Part shown: positions 31,234 through 41,065 of the stretch, piece by piece
How the letters are laid out: each line of letters opens with the position of its first letter
Numbering within the stretch: position 1 is the stretch's first letter
Assembly (NCBI GenBank): GCA_019637915.1
Contig: JAHBUV010000001.1
Coordinates: 1,520,565-1,584,564 of the forward strand
Direction of reading: 5' to 3'
Source of the DNA: Pseudobdellovibrionaceae bacterium
GTDB taxonomy: Bacteria; Bdellovibrionota; Bdellovibrionia; Bdellovibrionales; Bdellovibrionaceae
DNA length: 64,000 nucleotides
The notes under the pieces: model-generated
The model's database searches: none
What the model saw: the letters and a program-made list of their open reading frames with translations, nothing else
Told to the model about the DNA's origin: nothing
Translations under genes and position numbers: made by a program

Positions 31234-34200
31234 ATGATTAACAAAATTATTCACTTTTCAGTCTACAACCGGGGAATCGTTCTCCTGCTGACGCTTGCGA
31301 TGGCAATTGCGGGATTCATTTCATTTCAAAATCTTCCCATTGATGCTGTTCCGGACATCACCAACAACCAAGTTCAGGTGAATACGGTCATCGACGGGCT
31401 TGCACCCGAAGAGATCGAGCGCACGATCACCTTTCCTGTCGAAAGTTCCATGCGTGGGATCGCCGGGGTGCTTCAGGTCCGCTCGATCACTCGCTTCGGC
31501 CTTTCACAGGTCACTGTCGTCTTCAAGGACGGCATCGACATTTATCGCGCCCGGCAAATGGTTTCCGAACGCCTTCAAGGGGTTCTCCCGGAGCTTCCCA
31601 AGGGAGCAGAAGCTCGTTTAGGGCCGATCTCCACGGGGCTTGGGGAAATCTATCAATATACGCTCGACGTGAAGAACCCTTCCCAAGATCCAGGTGAACG
31701 CCTCAAGCAGCTCATGGATGTCAAAGCCATGCAGGACTGGTTCATAAAGCCACGACTGATGACCGTCGAAGGGGTCGCGGAAATCAACACCACGGGCGGA
31801 TACGAACGCCAGTACCATGTTCAGCCCGACATCAAAAAAATGGCTTCTTACGGCATCCATTTCGAGGAAATCACCACCGCTTTGGAGAACGCCAATAAGA
31901 ACGTAGGGGGCGGATATATCTCTCAGACCGCCGAACAGTTCTTGGTACAGGGAGTGGGACTCTTCAAGTCTCCCGCGGATATTGAAAAAGTCCCGGTGAA
32001 ACAGCTCGATTCATTCCGGGTACTCAAACTCGGAGAGATCGCCAAAGTGGGTCTCGGGAAAGAGCTCCGAACGGGAGCTGCGACCGTGAACGGTTACGAA
32101 ACCGTTCTTGGTACCGTGATGATGCTGCTCGGGGAAAATAGTCGAACGGTTTCCTTGCGGGTCAAGGAGCGTATGGAAGAGATCACCAAGACCCTTCCCG
32201 AAGGCTACGTCCTCACAACGGTCTACAACAGGTCCGACCTCGTAAACGCGACTCTTGGCACGGTCGAACACAACCTCGCGATGGGCGCGACTCTCGTTAT
32301 CGTGATTCTCTTCCTTCTCATCGGAAATGTCAGGGCCGCCCTTATTACCGCAGTGACCATTCCGCTCTCGCTACTTGCGACGTTTCTCATCATGAAGCCC
32401 TTGGGAATTTCGGGAAACCTGATGAGCCTGGGCGCCTTGGACTTCGGGATCATCGTGGATGGAACGGTCATTCTCATCGACAACTGCGTTCGGTATGTCC
32501 ACGACCTCACTCAAAAGTATGGTCGGAAGCTCTCGCGGGAAGAGTTGCAGAAGGCCGTCTATGAAGCCTCGGTTGAGGTTCGTGTTGCGGCGGGATTCGG
32601 CGAGCTGATTGTTGTCGTCGTCTTCTTGCCAATCTTCGGTCTCGTAGGGATTGAAGGTAAGATGTTTACGCCTATGGCGGCGACTTTCGCCATCGCGGTC
32701 GCATCTGCGCTGGTTCTCTCTTTCACGACTGCGCCGGCCCTTGCATCGCTGGTCCTCTCGGCAAATGCGAAGGATTCTGAGCCGAAACTTATGGCTTGGG
32801 TCCGCCGTATCTACCAGCCCATTTTAGAGCGAACCTTCCAGATGAAAACGGCAACGATTGGCGTTGCTGTTGTCGCGGTGGGTATTGGTGTCGCCCTTTT
32901 CATGTCGCGAGGCGCGGAATTTCTTCCTCAACTTAGTGAGGGCTCGTTCGCATTTCACATGATCCGCCCGGTCAACATCAGCCTCGATCAATCCATCGAG
33001 TTTCAGCTAAAGGCCGACAAAATCATCCGTGAATTTCCCGAGGTAGAGAACGTCTTCTCACGAATCGGAACTTCAGAGGTCGCGACCGATCCTATGGGCG
33101 TCAACATCTCCGACACCTACATCATGCTCAAGACCCGCGATCAATGGCCTAAGCACGAAAATGGTCGCCACACCTACGAATCGTTGGTCAACAGCCTCGT
33201 GGCTCGCTTGGAAAAAGAGCTACCTGGGCAGAACTATCTTGCTTCGCAGCCGATCCAGATGCGGTTCAACGAACTTCTGGAAGGGACTCGAGCCGACGTT
33301 TCCGTGAAAATTTTCGGTCCTGATCTCCAGACGAACATGGATCTCGCCAAGCAAATTCAAGGAGTCGTCTCGAAAGTTCCAGGGGCTGGTGACGTTGAGG
33401 TTGATCTCGCCGGCACAAGCCCGGTGCTGCGGATCGAACCAAGGAAGGATGAGCTGTCCAAGTACGGAGCCTCCACGGCCGATGTGCTCGGCACGGTCGC
33501 GACCGCTCTCGGCGGTGAAGAAGCTGGCTATCTTTACGAAGGGAATCGAAAGTTTCCAATCGTCGTGCGACTCGGAGAAGAGGACCGCTCCGACCTGACA
33601 ATGATTAAGGCTTTGCCTGTCGGCGTTGGTGCCAACACGACGGCGCCGCTCGCGAATCTCGCAAAGACTGAGTTCTCCGAGACTTTCGGCTCTATCAACC
33701 GCGAAGACTCGAATCGCAGATCGGCCGTTCTCATCAACCTGCGTGGTCGTGATACGGAAAGCTTTGTCGAGGAAGCCCAAGCCGCGGTTGAAAAGTCCGT
33801 CAAAATTCCACAGGACTACTACGTTCAGTGGGGCGGAAACTTCAAAAACTTGCAAGAGGCTCGCGCAAGGCTTTTAGTTCTGACCCCGGTCGCTTTGATC
33901 GTGGTGCTGTTGATGATCTACGCGGCCTTTGGGAGCGTTGGACAAACGATCCTAATTTTCCTCTGCGTTCCGTTTGCGCTCGTGGGCGGCGTGGTGAGCC
34001 TCGTCTTGAATGGGCTTCCGTTTAGTATCTCGGCGGGCGTCGGGTTCATCGCCCTTTCAGGGATTGCAGTTTTGAATGGTGTGGTCCTCGTGAACTACTT
34101 CAACCAGCTCAAGCTCGAAGGAAAAACCGGGAAGGATCTCGTCGTTAGCGGCACGCTCATTCGTCTTCGCCCTGTGCTGATGACGGCGCTCGTGGCGATC

Positions 34201-34371
34201 TTTGGATTCTTGCCGATGATGCTTTCGACCAGCGTCGGCGCGGAAGTTCAAAGGCCACTGGCATCGGTCGTGATCGGAGGAATCATCTCTTCGACCCTGC
34301 TGACTTTGATTGTGTTGCCGATTCTTTATTCCATCTTTGAAAACAAATTTCAGGGAAGGGTTGCTCATTAA
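31234..34371 (+). CDS. CzcA-like heavy-metal RND efflux pump
   Basis: 1045 residues, full length for CzcA/CusA. It has the two repeats of six membrane helices separated by large periplasmic loops. The heavy-metal-efflux signature in membrane helix 4 is seen at about residues 403-417 (DFGIIVDGTVILIDN), which is the form of divalent-cation pumps (Zn, Co, Cd, Ni). It exports metal ions from periplasm or cytoplasm using the proton gradient, with CzcC and the short CzcB-like protein. The gene ends 16 bases before the lipoprotein gene, which shares the operon. Confidence 0.93.
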   Translation: MINKIIHFSVYNRGIVLLLTLAMAIAGFISFQNLPIDAVPDITNNQVQVNTVIDGLAPEEIERTITFPVESSMRGIAGVLQVRSITRFGLSQVTVVFKDGIDIYRARQMVSERLQGVLPELPKGAEARLGPISTGLGEIYQYTLDVKNPSQDPGERLKQLMDVKAMQDWFIKPRLMTVEGVAEINTTGGYERQYHVQPDIKKMASYGIHFEEITTALENANKNVGGGYISQTAEQFLVQGVGLFKSPADIEKVPVKQLDSFRVLKLGEIAKVGLGKELRTGAATVNGYETVLGTVMMLLGENSRTVSLRVKERMEEITKTLPEGYVLTTVYNRSDLVNATLGTVEHNLAMGATLVIVILFLLIGNVRAALITAVTIPLSLLATFLIMKPLGISGNLMSLGALDFGIIVDGTVILIDNCVRYVHDLTQKYGRKLSREELQKAVYEASVEVRVAAGFGELIVVVVFLPIFGLVGIEGKMFTPMAATFAIAVASALVLSFTTAPALASLVLSANAKDSEPKLMAWVRRIYQPILERTFQMKTATIGVAVVAVGIGVALFMSRGAEFLPQLSEGSFAFHMIRPVNISLDQSIEFQLKADKIIREFPEVENVFSRIGTSEVATDPMGVNISDTYIMLKTRDQWPKHENGRHTYESLVNSLVARLEKELPGQNYLASQPIQMRFNELLEGTRADVSVKIFGPDLQTNMDLAKQIQGVVSKVPGAGDVEVDLAGTSPVLRIEPRKDELSKYGASTADVLGTVATALGGEEAGYLYEGNRKFPIVVRLGEEDRSDLTMIKALPVGVGANTTAPLANLAKTEFSETFGSINREDSNRRSAVLINLRGRDTESFVEEAQAAVEKSVKIPQDYYVQWGGNFKNLQEARARLLVLTPVALIVVLLMIYAAFGSVGQTILIFLCVPFALVGGVVSLVLNGLPFSISAGVGFIALSGIAVLNGVVLVNYFNQLKLEGKTGKDLVVSGTLIRLRPVLMTALVAIFGFLPMMLSTSVGAEVQRPLASVVIGGIISSTLLTLIVLPILYSIFENKFQGRVAH

Positions 34372-34386
34372 CTATTGGAGGTGCGG

Positions 34387-34746
34387 ATGAAAAGCGCGTT
34401 TTACGTTCTAAGTGCATTGGTTCTTTTAGGAAGTCTCGGTTGTGTCCATTCGGCTCATAAGGTCGATGGGCCGCAAGAAAAAGCAGAAATTCCTGCTGGC
34501 GTTCGCGTCGGCATTGGAGGCAAGGAGGTCAAGGAAGGAGATACGGTTTCTGTCTTCACGACGTCTTGTCACACGACGACGATGGGCGAAGATCGTCCTC
34601 GTCGCAAAAAGGAATGCCACGACAAACAAGTTGGATCAGCACTGGTTTTGAAGATTTTGGATCACGATTCTGCCATCGTTTCGCCACAAAATGGATTGGT
34701 TATGGACACTTCGATGAAAGTCGAAAAACAAAAAGGAGAACAGTAA
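34387..34746 (+). CDS. Small lipoprotein in the metal-resistance operon
   Basis: 119 residues. Lipoprotein signal with lipobox GSLGC at residues about 17-21 (MKSAFYVLSALVLLGSLGC). The mature part has charged Lys-rich segments and a CHTTT element, with cysteines spaced in SCHTTTMGED and ECHDKQ, which could bind metal. The start ATG 34387 has GGAGG upstream. The next gene starts at the base after its stop. No family recognised. Confidence 0.7.
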   Translation: MKSAFYVLSALVLLGSLGCVHSAHKVDGPQEKAEIPAGVRVGIGGKEVKEGDTVSVFTTSCHTTTMGEDRPRRKKECHDKQVGSALVLKILDHDSAIVSPQNGLVMDTSMKVEKQKGEQ

Positions 34747-34998
34747 ATGAAACATCTGAACATTATCTTCGCGTTGGGCCTCATGGCTCCAGCCTTCGCT
34801 CTCGCTTCGGAGGATCACGGAATGCTCGAATCATGCAAGGCTGAGTGTCCGAGTGCTAAGACGGAGGACGAAGCCCATAAGTGCATGGAAGGCGTCGTCA
34901 AAAAGAAACAGAACGACAAGAAGTTTCGCAAATCGGATTGTTTCGAAGCCTTCAAGGAACACGAAAAGCACGAGAAAGAAGACGGACACAAGCACTAG
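34747..34998 (+). CDS. Small secreted Cys/His-rich protein
   Basis: 83 residues with a signal peptide (MKHLNIIFALGLMAPAFALA). The mature protein has four cysteines (ESCKAECPS, HKCMEG, SDCFEAF) and a His/Lys-rich end (KEHEKHEKEDGHKH). The arrangement suggests a periplasmic metal-binding or disulphide-stabilised helical hairpin protein. It begins immediately after the lipoprotein's stop. No family recognised. Confidence 0.7.
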   Translation: MKHLNIIFALGLMAPAFALASEDHGMLESCKAECPSAKTEDEAHKCMEGVVKKKQNDKKFRKSDCFEAFKEHEKHEKEDGHKH

Positions 34999-35062
34999 AG
35001 AATTTCTAGCCGCGAGCTACGACGGATGAGAGTCCGGTCGTGGCATCGCCTTTACGGAGTCG

Positions 35063-37276
35063 ATGATGAGCGAAAATCATACGGAGCACGCTTGTGGCAC
35101 CTGCAACGATAAGCCGCAAGAAAAAGTACTCGGACCAAAGACAACCAATCAAAAGGAATCTCTCTTCCGGATTTCGGGAGCGGATTGCTCGGATGAAGTG
35201 AACGCCATCAAAAAGGCGCTCGCGGGCATCGGCGTTGAAACTGTCTCTGTGAATCTGGTCGCGGCAACCGCTACCGTCCATCATTCTCCAGAAATTGCTC
35301 CCGAACGAATCCGGGCGGCCATTGAAAGCACGGGGGTTAAGGTTGTTGACCAGGAGGAAGTCAGCTTCATCGCGGCCAACAAAGTTCGAGTCGCGCTCGT
35401 GGCCTCTTCAGGCGCCCTTCTCGGGATCGGACTTCTGCTCGAATGGACTGAAGCCACTCAAGAAATGGTGCTTCTTGCGGTTTTTGGCTTAGCAACCATC
35501 TTAAGTGGGCTCTTGGTATTTCCGAAAGCTTACCGCGCGATTCTCCAGAAATCCCTCGATATGAATGTTTTAATGTCCATCGCGGTCATTGGAGCGTTTG
35601 CGATCCGCGAGTATTCGGAAGCCGCCACGGTCGTCTTTCTTTTCTCACTTGCTGAACTTCTTGAATCCTTCAGCGTGTCCAGAGCTCGTAACGCAATCAA
35701 AGCCATCTTGAAGTTAACCCCGCAGATTGCGCAGGTCGTAAAAGGCGATAGAATTCTCAGCGTCCCGGTGTTGGAAGTGGGCCTTGACGAGCTGATCGTC
35801 GTTCGACCCGGCGATAGTTTCCCTTTGGACGGAACGGTCACTGAAGGCACCTCCTCAGTCAATCAGGCGCCCTTAACAGGCGAATCGGTTCCCGTAGATA
35901 AAAAGCCGGGAGATCCAGTTTTTGCGGGAACGATCAACGAAAACGGTGCCCTCACGGTGAAAGTCACGAAGGGATTTCGAGACACAAAAATTTCTCGGGT
36001 GCTGAAACTTATCGAAGAGGCCCAGCAACAGAAGGCCCCCTCCGAGGCGTTCGTGGATCGTTTCGCCAAAATCTATACCCCCATCGTCTTCCTGCTCGCT
36101 GTCGCAATCGCGGCTGTTCCGCCACTGTTTTTTAGCGGATCCGCAGACGTCTGGTTTTATCGCGCACTGGTTCTGCTCGTGATCGCATGCCCCTGCGCGC
36201 TGGTTCTTGCCACACCCATCTCGGTAGTTTCGGGACTCGCCTCGCTCGCACGTCGCGGAGTTCTTGTGAAAGGCGGAAAGTATCTTGAGGCTTTGGGCAA
36301 GCTCAAGGCCATCGCGATGGACAAGACTGGAACGCTAACGGAAGGAAAATTCAAAGTTCAGACCTTCAAGGCATTCGGCGGAGCCGACGAGAATGAAATC
36401 CTTAAAGTCGCGATTTCCCTTGAGCGCCTGTCCTCCCATCCACTCGCCAAGGCGGTTCTCGAATACGGCAAGTCCTACACAGGGACTGTGCCGGAAGCGA
36501 AAAACTTTGCCGCGATCCCCGGACGCGGCACCGAGGGCTGGGTTGATTCTTGCCTTTACTTCGCGGGCAACCACAAGCTCGCCCACGAGCTGGGGGTTTG
36601 CGGCGAGGAAATTGAAGCTTACCTTTCAGAACTTGAGCAGCGGGCTCTTTCGGTCATCATTATCGGCCATAGGCCCCATGACTCCCACCAGGGAAGTGTC
36701 ATGGGAATTTTTGGCCTCGGCGACACGTTGAAGGTCAATGCGCGTGAAGCAATTCAGGAGCTCCACCGCGTTGGAATTTCAAAAGTCATTGTTTTGAGCG
36801 GAGACAACCAGAAGACAGTCGATGCGCTTTGTAAGCTCGCCGGAGTTGACGAAGGGAAAGGCGACCTCCTTCCTGAAGATAAGGTCGCCGAGATCAAAAA
36901 GCTCTCTGAGCGTTTTACGAACGTTGCGATGGTTGGAGACGGCGTGAACGATGCCCCAGCTCTTGCCAACGCAACTATTGGGGTTTCGATGGGAGCGGCC
37001 GGAACGGATTCCGCCATTGAAACCTCGGATGTCAGCCTTATGCAGGATGATCTCTCGCAGCTTCCAAAGGCCGTTGCACATGGGCGTCGGGTTCTTCGGG
37101 TGATTCAGTTCAACATCGCTTTCGCGATCCTTACAAAGCTGGTGTTCCTCATCCTTGCCGTCATTGGATACTCGAATCTTTGGCTCGCGGTCGCAGCCGA
37201 CATGGGAGCTTCGATTTTGGTCACATTGAACGCCCTCAGATTGCTTAAAAGCCAGCCGATTCAGGTGAAAGGATAG
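35063..37276 (+). CDS. ZntA-type heavy-metal P1B-ATPase
   Basis: 737 residues. An N-terminal metal-binding segment contains ACGTC (about 10-14) and an HMA fold in which the usual GMDCxxC loop reads GADCSDE, leaving one cysteine. Then come the membrane helices with the CPC ion-binding motif (IACPCAL, about residue 374), phosphorylation motif DKTGTLTEG (about 419) and hinge GDGVNDAPA (about 625). The final helices contain ADMGAS, the acidic residue of Zn/Cd/Pb pumps (P1B-2). It exports such ions from the cytoplasm, complementing the RND pump. ATG 35063 or the next codon (35066) is the start. Downstream HXXEE and DUF3703 genes are co-directional. Confidence 0.92.
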   Translation: MMSENHTEHACGTCNDKPQEKVLGPKTTNQKESLFRISGADCSDEVNAIKKALAGIGVETVSVNLVAATATVHHSPEIAPERIRAAIESTGVKVVDQEEVSFIAANKVRVALVASSGALLGIGLLLEWTEATQEMVLLAVFGLATILSGLLVFPKAYRAILQKSLDMNVLMSIAVIGAFAIREYSEAATVVFLFSLAELLESFSVSRARNAIKAILKLTPQIAQVVKGDRILSVPVLEVGLDELIVVRPGDSFPLDGTVTEGTSSVNQAPLTGESVPVDKKPGDPVFAGTINENGALTVKVTKGFRDTKISRVLKLIEEAQQQKAPSEAFVDRFAKIYTPIVFLLAVAIAAVPPLFFSGSADVWFYRALVLLVIACPCALVLATPISVVSGLASLARRGVLVKGGKYLEALGKLKAIAMDKTGTLTEGKFKVQTFKAFGGADENEILKVAISLERLSSHPLAKAVLEYGKSYTGTVPEAKNFAAIPGRGTEGWVDSCLYFAGNHKLAHELGVCGEEIEAYLSELEQRALSVIIIGHRPHDSHQGSVMGIFGLGDTLKVNAREAIQELHRVGISKVIVLSGDNQKTVDALCKLAGVDEGKGDLLPEDKVAEIKKLSERFTNVAMVGDGVNDAPALANATIGVSMGAAGTDSAIETSDVSLMQDDLSQLPKAVAHGRRVLRVIQFNIAFAILTKLVFLILAVIGYSNLWLAVAADMGASILVTLNALRLLKSQPIQVKG

Positions 37277-37280
37277 CGGC

Positions 37281-37880
37281 ATGATGCGAAGTCAAGAAAG
37301 CCTACTGAATGCTCGCGGCCGCAGCGCGGGGCTGATTGTTACGGCCTTTTCGTTTACCGTAGCGACCCTATTTCTAGGCTATCTTGCCTTCGGATTCTTG
37401 ACGTCACTTATTTTTTCGTCTGGATTTCTCAGCGGCTTCATCCTCTGGTATTTCATTCCGACGGCAACACCTTACGAAAAATTGAAGATCCCTTACTTCG
37501 CGTGTCTTGCGCTTTTCTTTCTTCATCGAGTGGAAGAAAAGTATATGGGATTCTTCGCATTTCTCTCCGAAGTGACTGGCGTGTCGACGCCTGAGATTCT
37601 GTCTAAGGAGGTGGTTGGCCTCGTCGCCATTTCCGTCGGCTCGTGGCTATCTATTCCGTTTCTCCTGCGAAGAGGATATGATTTAGGATATTATTTCGCC
37701 TGGACATTTTTCACCGCAATGGGCGTGACCGAGCTTGCGCACTGGGTGGTGTTTCCCTTCCTACTCGAAAATCCAATTCAGTACATTCCTGGAATGATGA
37801 GCGTTGTTCTGCTTGCGCCCGTGGCCTGGATCGCAATGCGAAGACTCACTTCGGGCAAGATTAAAAGGAGTCTTTTATGA
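37281..37880 (+). CDS. HXXEE-domain membrane protein
   Basis: 199 residues with about six membrane helices. It holds the HXXEE signature in FFLHRVEEKYMGF (about residues 73-85) and a second conserved region MGVTELAHWVVFPF with a later YIPGM, all typical for the family. The function of the family is unknown. It begins four bases after the metal ATPase gene and overlaps the DUF3703 gene by four bases, so it belongs to the resistance operon. Confidence 0.75.
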   Translation: MMRSQESLLNARGRSAGLIVTAFSFTVATLFLGYLAFGFLTSLIFSSGFLSGFILWYFIPTATPYEKLKIPYFACLALFFLHRVEEKYMGFFAFLSEVTGVSTPEILSKEVVGLVAISVGSWLSIPFLLRRGYDLGYYFAWTFFTAMGVTELAHWVVFPFLLENPIQYIPGMMSVVLLAPVAWIAMRRLTSGKIKRSLL

Positions 37881-38299
37881 ACTTGATGCGAACTCAGTTT
37901 GCGGATCGAGCCGTCATCCGTGCAAAGTCCGAGATCGAAAGCGGAAACCATGAACTCGCCTGGAAGTATCTGGAAGAGGCCCACATTTTCTCACAACCCG
38001 ATGCGGGAATGCACCTCTATGTTCACTGGGAAATGCTTCGGCTCGCCAAACAGCAAGGAAACAAATCGGAACTTTTCGGCCAGATTCTGCGACTCCTCCT
38101 GGCAGTCCCATCTTCCGTTTTTCGGATGTATCCCGCAGGAAACAACGGTCGAAGCAATGTCGGACTTTTTTCTCCAATGCCCCTTTCCAAACGACACGAA
38201 AAGAAGCTGAACGAGCTGGAGAAGCTGGAGAAACAGCGGATTGAATCCGGCGGAACGCTCCAGAAGTATCAGCGACAACATCCTCTCACTCGCCGGTAG
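37877..38299 (+). CDS. DUF3703-family protein
   Basis: 140 residues, soluble. The family pattern is clear: ESGNHELAWKYLEEAHIFSQ, VHWEMLRLAKQQGN, VFRMYPAGNNGRSN and FSPMPLSK. DUF3703 genes often accompany heavy-metal efflux operons, but no biochemical role is established. It may have a TPR-like helical fold. It closes the resistance operon. Confidence 0.8.
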   Translation: MNLMRTQFADRAVIRAKSEIESGNHELAWKYLEEAHIFSQPDAGMHLYVHWEMLRLAKQQGNKSELFGQILRLLLAVPSSVFRMYPAGNNGRSNVGLFSPMPLSKRHEKKLNELEKLEKQRIESGGTLQKYQRQHPLTRR

Positions 38300-38427
38300 A
38301 AACCCAGGAGTAGCGATAGATTGATGACTTTTTTGGTTAGCCAGTCGTCGAGAAGTTTAACGAGGTGTCTCGATTTGAGGCAAACTAGCGCACCCTCACG
38401 CGCTTTTGACGGAGGCATGATCAGTGC

Positions 38428-39330
38428 ATGACAAAACGCATGGGAAATCAATGGGCTACCCTCATTTCATATTTGCTGGTCTTTGCCCTGGTATATCTCT
38501 ACGCTCCCGTGGTCAGTGCCCAAGCCTCCACCGTTAAGACGAACCATTCCGACGTGAACTTATGGTCAGGAGCCGGGCGGCCTTCTCATCAGACAGTTGG
38601 CCGCATCAAACGCTTCGAAGAAATTCAAGTCCTTGGAACCAAGCGGCTAAAAAGTGGCGAAGTTTGGTATCGTGTTCAACTCCGTCGTTTCCCAGGATGG
38701 AGAAAACAAGAGCAAACCGGCTGGGTTGATGCCAAATTCTTCACTTCTATCGAAAATCCTGTCGTGGACGACCAGCCCTCAGAAAGCGTGACCGAAGCAC
38801 AGGCAGCTTGTGTCAACTGTGCCACGGGTGGAAAATCTACCGCACCAATTCCGAAGCAGCAGACCGATGACATTGCAGCCGTTGGAAAGGCTATTCGCAA
38901 TAAGGTTGGCTTTGCTTGGCCCGTGGGAGGCTACGTTCGGAGCGGCTTCGGTTACAGGCGACATCCGATCAAAGGAGTCGTTAAGCTTCACAAGGGCACC
39001 GACATTTCTGGTAATGCCGGCGCAAAGGTCAAAGCAGCCAAAGGCGGCGTCGTCGAGATTTCCGCCGGTGGATGTAAGACCGGCCGGAAATCCTGTAACG
39101 GTGGTGCGGGCAACATGGTCACGATCAACCACGGAGACGGCACGAAGACAAGATACCTCCACATGGCTCCCGGTTGCCGCATGCCAAAGCGAGGGACAAG
39201 AGTCTCGCAAGGTGATATGCTTGGTTGCGTCGGTGCTACGGGTGCCGTGACGGGGCCGCATCTGCATTTCGAGGTCATCAAAAACGGAAAGTGGATCAAC
39301 CCGCTCACGGTCTTACCGAAGAGGAGATAG
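38428..39330 (+). CDS. Secreted M23-family peptidoglycan endopeptidase with SH3-like domain
   Basis: 300 residues. A signal-anchor or signal peptide (residues about 8-33) is followed by an SH3b-like domain (DVNLWSGAGR through QTGWVDAKFF, about 40-112), a linker with a CVNC motif, and a LytM/M23 domain. The zinc ligands of M23 are present: HKGTD, YLHMA and HLHFE. It should cleave peptide cross-links in peptidoglycan in the periplasm. In an ICE such an enzyme could locally open the wall for the transfer channel, but it lies far from the tra operon among cargo and could be an unrelated wall hydrolase. It is followed two bases later by a small secreted protein gene. Confidence 0.88.
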   Translation: MTKRMGNQWATLISYLLVFALVYLYAPVVSAQASTVKTNHSDVNLWSGAGRPSHQTVGRIKRFEEIQVLGTKRLKSGEVWYRVQLRRFPGWRKQEQTGWVDAKFFTSIENPVVDDQPSESVTEAQAACVNCATGGKSTAPIPKQQTDDIAAVGKAIRNKVGFAWPVGGYVRSGFGYRRHPIKGVVKLHKGTDISGNAGAKVKAAKGGVVEISAGGCKTGRKSCNGGAGNMVTINHGDGTKTRYLHMAPGCRMPKRGTRVSQGDMLGCVGATGAVTGPHLHFEVIKNGKWINPLTVLPKRR

Positions 39331-39332
39331 TT

Positions 39333-39707
39333 ATGAAGCTAAAATTACAATTTCTAGTTGCGGGATTATTCCTAACTTCGGTAAATGCTTTCGCCGCGGA
39401 GATTGACAGGTCCTATGCATCGCGAATCATCGTCGCTTGCGTGAAATCCGTTGAGCAAGTTGGAAGAAAAATCCCGAATTACAAAGTTGTGTGTCAGTGT
39501 ATCGGTGAAACTCACTACAATTCCGCGGTCGGAGAAGGCATAAAGAGCGAAGCGGAAGACCACATTCGATGGACCACCGAGTTTTACGAGACGACCAACA
39601 TGAAGAAGCTCCAGCGCATGGTAGACCGAAATCCGAAATGGAGTTCGTTCGACGACCAAGTGGTAGATGATTGTATGATGTCCTCTAATCAGGGCTCAAA
39701 AAAATAG
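39333..39707 (+). CDS. Small secreted protein downstream of the M23 peptidase
   Basis: 124 residues with a signal peptide (KLKLQFLVAGLFLTSVNAFA). The mature helical protein has four cysteines (VACVKS, VVCQCIGE, VDDCMMS), spaced like small periplasmic proteins held by two disulphides. GAGGAG before ATG 39333 and the two-base gap to the peptidase gene suggest co-expression; it could modulate or inhibit that peptidase. No family recognised. Confidence 0.7.
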   Translation: MKLKLQFLVAGLFLTSVNAFAAEIDRSYASRIIVACVKSVEQVGRKIPNYKVVCQCIGETHYNSAVGEGIKSEAEDHIRWTTEFYETTNMKKLQRMVDRNPKWSSFDDQVVDDCMMSSNQGSKK

Positions 39708-39744
39708 GCCGAGTCAGTTCCGCGGCTCCTAAGAAACCAATGCG

Positions 39745-41037
39745 CTATTTGTTGAATGCTTTTCTTGAGCGGCTTAACAGATAGCCCAAAGAAGCCACCA
39801 TCACACCGACCGCGAACCAAACGTAAATCATCCCGTCATAGCGAGTTGCCAGAGCGAGGGAAGTGAGAACTCCCAGCGCCGGAAGGATCGGAACTCCGGC
39901 GATCGCGCCTCTAATGCGAAACGGCCTCTTAAGGTCTGGTTTCAGGAATCTCAAGAAGATCACAGCGAAGTTGATGGCCGTAAATACGAGAAGCGCTCCA
40001 AGTGACGACAGACTGGCGACTTGTTTGATTTCACCGAGCAAAACAAAAGCTCCCGTCGCTAATATTACCACGATGATCGCGAGCCAAGGACTTCCTTTAG
40101 GTGTGACTTTTTCAAAAAGAGGCTTTGGCAAATCTCCAGCCCGCGAAACTCCGAAAAGTAGACGACTCACGGAAATGGACCCACTGAGAGTCGCATTGGC
40201 CGTCGCCAAGAGTGCTGCAATCGCAATCAGGTGACCGAGAATCGGCGCTCTCGCGGTTCCGGCAACTGCTAGGGCACGGCTGCTTTGTTTCACCACGTCT
40301 GGCTCAATGAGAGTTAGCACAGCGAAGACGATCATCAAATACACGAAGGTTGTTAGGAAAAGCGCGATCAAAAAAGCTTTCCATAGATCCTTTTCTGGAT
40401 TCTTCGCTTCCTCTGATAAAGACGCTAGGTGTTCGTAGCCGGTGTAGATGAAAAAAATGATGCCCGTGGCCTTTATCGCACCACCCCAGTCAACTGGAGC
40501 GGACACGACCTGCGTTAAACGCTCCGTTATTCCCGCAGTCGTAAAGGCCGCAACAGCCAAAATAAGAAGCCCAGAGACCTGCGCGATGGTAAATCCCACG
40601 TTGACCCAAGCGGCGCGTTTTAGGCCAGCAATGTTGACGACCGAAAGCACGACGATCAAAACGAGGGCGATTAGCACTTCGTTTGCCTGCACGATCTCCT
40701 TCAAGTAGCTCGCGAATGTCAACGCGACCGTCGCGATCGTGGCCGCTCCATGAATGGCGATGAACATACCTACGAGAAAAGCAATGGCTGGAAATTTCGG
40801 GAATGCATTTCGCAGAAAATTGTGTTCGGCACCCGCATTAGGAAGAGCCGTTGCGAGCTCGGCGTAGGAGAATGCCGAAAATGAAGCAACCACGGCAGCC
40901 AAAATAAAGCTGAGCCAAATGCTTTGGCCGGCATCCTGTGCCGCAGGACCGAGAACCGAATAAATTCCCGAACCGATAATCGTGCCGACCCCGTAGACGG
41001 TAAGTTGGAAGAGGCTCAACGACTTTTTAAGCTGCAT
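39745..41037 (-). CDS. APC-superfamily amino-acid permease
   Basis: 430 residues, about 12 membrane helices. The N-terminal helix-1 signature QLTVYGVGTIIGSGIYSVLG (about 12-31) is typical of amino acid-polyamine-organocation transporters. Later the characteristic ATGIIFFIYTGYEHLASLSEE is seen around residue 190. It is an inner-membrane uptake or exchange carrier; the substrate cannot be inferred. The ATG at 41037 is preceded by AAGGAGG; an upstream in-frame start at 41145 lacks one. It stands alone, divergent from a broken gene. Confidence 0.88.
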   Translation of the reverse strand: MQLKKSLSLFQLTVYGVGTIIGSGIYSVLGPAAQDAGQSIWLSFILAAVVASFSAFSYAELATALPNAGAEHNFLRNAFPKFPAIAFLVGMFIAIHGAATIATVALTFASYLKEIVQANEVLIALVLIVVLSVVNIAGLKRAAWVNVGFTIAQVSGLLILAVAAFTTAGITERLTQVVSAPVDWGGAIKATGIIFFIYTGYEHLASLSEEAKNPEKDLWKAFLIALFLTTFVYLMIVFAVLTLIEPDVVKQSSRALAVAGTARAPILGHLIAIAALLATANATLSGSISVSRLLFGVSRAGDLPKPLFEKVTPKGSPWLAIIVVILATGAFVLLGEIKQVASLSSLGALLVFTAINFAVIFLRFLKPDLKRPFRIRGAIAGVPILPALGVLTSLALATRYDGMIYVWFAVGVMVASLGYLLSRSRKAFNK

Positions 41038-41065
41038 AGGACACCTCCTTTTTACACCGTCATGA

